6,285 bases of DNA from positions 94,786-101,070 of the forward strand of contig NZ_MDFL01000114.1 of the NCBI RefSeq assembly GCF_001854785.1. The letters run 5' to 3'. Source of the stretch: Mesorhizobium sp. ORS 3428 (GTDB taxonomy: Bacteria; Pseudomonadota; Alphaproteobacteria; Rhizobiales; Rhizobiaceae). Below, in pieces: positions 4,873-6,285 of the stretch; within the stretch, counting starts at the first letter, position 1; every line of letters starts with the position of its first letter. A program made the position numbers and the translations under genes. Under the pieces are notes generated by a model. The model was not told where the DNA came from and ran no database searches. It saw nothing but the letters and a program-made list of their open reading frames with translations.

Positions 4873-6285
4873 TCAGGACTTTCCGAGATAGCGGTCGAGA
4901 ACATTCTTGGTCACGCGTTCGACCATCGCGTCCTGCCTCAGCAGGCCGGCGACCCATTCGCAGCTTCCGGCATGGAAGACTTCGCCCTTGCCACGCGCGA
5001 AGTTGACTATCATGCCGTTGCCGCGCTTGACCTTGTCGAGATTGGTGTCGCTCGCCTCGCCGAACAGCGTCTCGGCGGTGAAGCGGCCGTCCTCGTCGGT
5101 GAGGAACTGGTCCTCGATCGGAATATCGGCGCTTTCCTCGACCTGGCTCGCCATGCCGACGGCCAGCACCTGCAAGCCGTCCGGCGCGCCGCTCTCTGCA
5201 GTCGGGTAGGGCAGGCCGCCGCGGATCTCGAAATCGAGCCCGTCGACCTCATAGCCGTAGACATGGCTGTCGGCGCCGAGCAGGTCGCCATAATAGATGC
5301 CGGTGCCGGCAAAGGCCCAATGCTCGGGCCGATAGACGGGAAAGCCGCGCACGCCGCGCGGCGCGCAGCCGCCCCAGCCGGCATAGACGCCCCTGGTGGC
5401 GTTGAGGCCGAAAGTTGCACTGCCCGGACGGCCGATCTCCGGCGCTTCCCAGGAATTGGTGGCGCGGGTGACATCACCGTCGCGATAGGCCGGGTCCTCG
5501 GCGCGGGCGCGGTATTTATAGCAGACCTGGCGGCGGCCCCCGTCCTCCAGCCTGGTCTGCCACATGAAATTGCCGGCAAAGCGCGCCGCATGGCCGCCGC
5601 GCTCGACATAATTGTCCACGGCGTCGCGCATCTCCCAGGTCCAATATTCGTCATGGCCGACGAAAACGACGCAGTCATAGCCGTCGAGGACTTCAGGCGA
5701 GAAATGCAGCTCGTGCTGGCTGGCGAGATCTACCTGATAGCCGGCGCGCTCGGCGAAGCGGAAGAAGTGGCTGTCGTAGCTCGCCCAGCCGGAAGAGGCG
5801 TATTTCTTCGAGTGGCCTGTGGCGAAGGCCCATTCCATATGCGGATAGCGCGGCACGGTCGTCGGCGGCACCGCAACCTCAAGCGGCACGCGCGGCGCGT
5901 CCTTGGGCAGCACGACGAAGCCGCGGCACCAGGGCCGTTGTGTCGACACCATCGTCGCATACTGGTCGCGGTTCGGGCCGGTGATGCCCTGATAGTGATT
6001 GGAGCCGCCCCAGGTGTTGTAGGCGAGCCAGGTGCCGGTTGCCGCGATCTGCAGCAATCGGCCGGGCTTGCGCCCAAACAGGGGCGCGACGATGAAGAGG
6101 TGGTGGCAGTGGATCGGCTTGCCGTCGCGGCCATCGGCCGTGAGCGTCACGCGATAGGCGCCCGACGCCCAGTCGTCACCGACTCGGAATTCGAACGATG
6201 CTTCCCAGCCGCAGCCTTCGACCGAGCATTGGTCGGGCGTGTCCTGCCAGCTTGCCGACAGGCGCGCGCCCTCGAAGACCTTGGT
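4873..6285 (-). CDS. N,N-dimethylformamidase large (beta) subunit-like protein, 5'-truncated
   Basis: The frame is open to the right window edge, so 470 C-terminal residues are seen. The family's large subunit is roughly 700-760 long, hence a third or more is missing. The GTG at 6150 is an internal valine codon, not a start. About the first 65 residues look like the end of a beta-sandwich (ASFEFRV, GAYRVTLTADG, HHLFIVAP). The rest fits the C-terminal alpha/beta domain of DMFase beta subunits, which has a glutamine-amidotransferase-like fold. Marks include WLAYNTWGGSN, YDSHFF (Tyr170), a VGHDEYWTWEMR block (Tyr214), AGTGIYYGD and the closing GEVFHAGSCEW. Paracoccus-type DMFase binds iron through two tyrosines and one glutamate. 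Tyr170 and Tyr214 are candidates, but I could not fix the glutamate. The family hydrolyses N-substituted amides. The small alpha subunit is not in the window. The gene leads directly into the aminotransferase with a 1-nt gap. True DMF hydrolysis is not implied. Confidence 0.85.
   Translation of the reverse strand, partial: TKVFEGARLSASWQDTPDQCSVEGCGWEASFEFRVGDDWASGAYRVTLTADGRDGKPIHCHHLFIVAPLFGRKPGRLLQIAATGTWLAYNTWGGSNHYQGITGPNRDQYATMVSTQRPWCRGFVVLPKDAPRVPLEVAVPPTTVPRYPHMEWAFATGHSKKYASSGWASYDSHFFRFAERAGYQVDLASQHELHFSPEVLDGYDCVVFVGHDEYWTWEMRDAVDNYVERGGHAARFAGNFMWQTRLEDGGRRQVCYKYRARAEDPAYRDGDVTRATNSWEAPEIGRPGSATFGLNATRGVYAGWGGCAPRGVRGFPVYRPEHWAFAGTGIYYGDLLGADSHVYGYEVDGLDFEIRGGLPYPTAESGAPDGLQVLAVGMASQVEESADIPIEDQFLTDEDGRFTAETLFGEASDTNLDKVKRGNGMIVNFARGKGEVFHAGSCEWVAGLLRQDAMVERVTKNVLDRYLGKS
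4879..4884 (-). promoter_or_regulatory. Ribosome-binding site of the aminotransferase gene
   Basis: GGAAAG on the minus strand lies 7 nt before the ATG at 4871, inside the final codons of the DMFase-like gene. It supports the 4871 start over the ATG at 4904. Confidence 0.6.

Noticed and set aside
4872..4904. ATG at 4904 as start of the aminotransferase.
   Set aside because: It would overlap the DMFase-like gene by 32 nt, and the ATG at 4871 has a suitable ribosome-binding site right after the upstream stop.
6148..6150. GTG at 6150 as start of the DMFase-like gene.
   Set aside because: The frame continues open to the window edge with family-like beta-sandwich sequence, so the codon is an internal valine.

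Overview
The window is GC-rich with tightly packed genes. It carries a palindromic intergenic element of the C/G-run type that I associate, from memory, with rhizobial genomes such as Mesorhizobium. The likely source is an alphaproteobacterium of the Rhizobiales; species is not determinable from this sequence alone.

Layout. One gene runs on the plus strand: the C-terminal two thirds of a class V (SufS-like) PLP enzyme, cut by the left window edge (1-792). It converges, with a 4-nt gap, on a run of five minus-strand genes read from right to left: an N,N-dimethylformamidase large-subunit-like protein (cut by the right edge, 4873-6285), a class III aminotransferase (3489-4871), a beta-keto acid cleavage enzyme (BKACE; 2549-3478), a GNAT acetyltransferase resembling spermidine/spermine acetyltransferase (1828-2337) and a histone-deacetylase/acetylpolyamine-amidohydrolase family enzyme (797-1825). 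No RNA gene, transposase, CRISPR array or clear promoter is visible. The promoter of the minus-strand run should lie beyond position 6285.

The first three minus-strand genes are separated by 1 and 10 nt, and each downstream ribosome-binding site sits at the preceding stop codon. They read as one operon. By family chemistry they could form a short catabolic route: amide hydrolysis, transamination to a beta-keto acid, then acetyl-CoA-dependent cleavage of that keto acid. The last two genes form a second coupled pair (2 nt apart): a putative amine acetylase and a putative acetyl-amine deacetylase. A 158-bp inverted repeat (2357-2514) fills most of the gap between the two groups and could form strong RNA hairpins in a read-through transcript. 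Every gene in the window encodes an enzyme type that works on C-N bonds or on the products of such reactions, so an amine, amide or polyamine-like nutrient pathway is the best working idea. The actual substrate is not known.
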